Positions 6,621 to 7,472 of a stretch of 7,472 bases of DNA are shown in pieces (the first letter of the stretch is position 1; every line of letters starts with the position of its first letter). The position numbers and the translations under genes were made by a program. The notes beneath the pieces were generated by a model that saw only the letters and a program-made list of their open reading frames with translations, ran no database searches and was not told the DNA's origin. The DNA is from Saprospiraceae bacterium (lineage in GTDB: Bacteria > Bacteroidota > Bacteroidia > Chitinophagales > Saprospiraceae), in contig SKYC01000143.1 of the NCBI GenBank assembly GCA_007128085.1, positions 1 to 7,472 on the forward strand, in the 5' to 3' direction.

Positions 6621-6646
6621 TTTGGCTCCATAAACCCTTATCTTTG
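6621..6646 (+). promoter_or_regulatory. Probable promoter for waaA
   Basis: TATCTTTG at 6639-6646 is an exact match to TAnnTTTG and identical to the -7 box of the divergent operon promoter. A TTTG lies at 6621-6624, but the 14-base spacing is shorter than the usual 17-23, so the -33 element is doubtful. The transcript would begin near 6653 and have a leader of about 55 bases with a small stem-loop TCCGT/ACGGA (6671-6684). Confidence 0.45.
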
Positions 6647-6706
6647 CCGGCGATATTTTCCAACAGCCTTTCCGTGCGGACGGATTGGATTTGTCTTTGA
6701 ACCAAA

Positions 6707-7472
6707 ATGAATCTTCACTTTTCCCTTTACCGATTGCTGTCAAAAACAATCTCCCCTGCCATAGGGGTTGTTTCCCTTTTTAATTCACGGGCGCGGCTCT
6801 GGATTAACGGCAGAAAAAACTGGCGCATTGAGTTGGAAAGAGTAAAAGAAAACCTCCGTCCCGGTTGTTTGTGGATTCACGCAGCCTCACTGGGGGAATA
6901 CGAAATGGCAAGGCCACTGATCAGGGCCTTTGGCGACCGCTATCCCGACAAAAGCATATTGGTCAGTTTTTTCTCTCCATCGGGTTACGAACACGCCAAA
7001 CTTGAAAACAATTGCCACAAAATTTATCTTCCGGCAGACACCCCTGCCAATGCCCGTATTCTAATCGAGACCATCCAACCCGGACTGATCGTTTTTGCAA
7101 AGTACGACCTGTGGTTCAATCTCATACACGCCGCTGAAAAAAAGGGTGTCACTGCCGCGGTTATGGGGTACAGTCCCGATGAAAAAAAACTAAGCTGGCC
7201 TTTATACGGAAAGCTACTCATTCAGAGTTTGCAGTCTCAATGGCGCATTTTTACCATCGATGAAAAAAGCCGGAAAATACTGGCCAAAAAAGGGATTCAA
7301 GGCGTATCCGTCGGAGGTGATCCCCGATATTTGAACGTCAGGCAAAATGCATCCACCGCGCCGACTTTACCCGTATTGCAGGAGTTTTCCAAAAGGTTTT
7401 CTACCGTGATTGTAGCCGGAAGTGTTTGGATGGAAGACATGGCCATTCTCCGGCACTTTGTTGGAAGAAATA
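6707..7472 (+). CDS. waaA: 3-deoxy-D-manno-octulosonic acid (Kdo) transferase, 3' end missing
   Basis: WaaA (KdtA) transfers Kdo from CMP-Kdo to the lipid A precursor on the cytoplasmic face of the inner membrane. The window holds 255 codons with no stop; family members are about 410-430 residues, so the N-terminal Rossmann domain and the start of the second domain are present. An N-terminal anchor-like segment (residues 5-25) leads into SLFNSRARLWINGRKN (23-38). Then come WIHAASLGE (56-64), with Glu64 at the place of the family's catalytic Glu, SFFSPSGYEHAK (87-98), YLPADTPANA (107-116), KYDLWFN (132-138), IDEKSRKIL (184-192), GGDPRYLNV (203-211) and VAGSVWMED (236-244). The SFFSPSGYE block and the KY-x-x-W form are typical of Bacteroidota homologues. 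The ATG at 6707 follows an in-frame TGA at 6698-6700 and the A-rich sequence ACCAAA, with no Shine-Dalgarno site. It is divergent from the sugar operon. Whether it adds one or two Kdo residues cannot be told. Confidence 0.93.
   Translation, partial: MNLHFSLYRLLSKTISPAIGVVSLFNSRARLWINGRKNWRIELERVKENLRPGCLWIHAASLGEYEMARPLIRAFGDRYPDKSILVSFFSPSGYEHAKLENNCHKIYLPADTPANARILIETIQPGLIVFAKYDLWFNLIHAAEKKGVTAAVMGYSPDEKKLSWPLYGKLLIQSLQSQWRIFTIDEKSRKILAKKGIQGVSVGGDPRYLNVRQNASTAPTLPVLQEFSKRFSTVIVAGSVWMEDMAILRHFVGRN

Overview
The window looks like ordinary chromosomal envelope-biosynthesis DNA from a member of the Bacteroidota. Three things point there: a TamL-type Omp85 protein, a WaaA with the form typical of that phylum, and two promoter-like sites matching the Bacteroidota consensus (TTTG plus TAnnTTTG) instead of sigma70 boxes. 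Start codons are preceded by A-rich sequence and not by Shine-Dalgarno sites, which also fits. A narrower placement (Saprospirales or Cytophagales, for example) would be a guess.

Layout: (1) positions 1-2280 (+), the 3' part of tamL, an outer-membrane Omp85 barrel with POTRA domains; its true start lies before the window. (2) 2340-2858 (-), a small lipoprotein with one C-terminal CxxCH haem site, resembling the cytochrome c'/b562 four-helix fold, convergent with tamL. (3) 3048-6246 (-), a three-gene nucleotide-sugar operon transcribed in the order DegT-family aminotransferase, UDP-glucuronate decarboxylase (UDP-xylose synthase), dTDP-glucose 4,6-dehydratase (rfbB); the last two genes overlap by 8 bases. 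(4) 6247-6706, a 460-base divergent control region with a good promoter for the sugar operon, a 235-base leader, an 8-base direct repeat, a 13-base near-palindrome and a weaker promoter on the other strand. (5) 6707-7472 (+), the first 255 codons of waaA (Kdo transferase), which runs off the window end.

How they fit together: the three sugar enzymes make modified activated sugars (UDP-xylose, dTDP-4-keto-6-deoxyglucose, and an amino sugar of unknown identity) for surface polysaccharide. WaaA adds Kdo to lipid A, the inner core of lipopolysaccharide. TamL acts with TamB in building or supplying the outer membrane. The haem lipoprotein is the functional outlier. I found no mobile element, CRISPR array, tRNA, rRNA or defence system. 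The least explained parts are the divergent regulatory region with its long leader and the haem lipoprotein.
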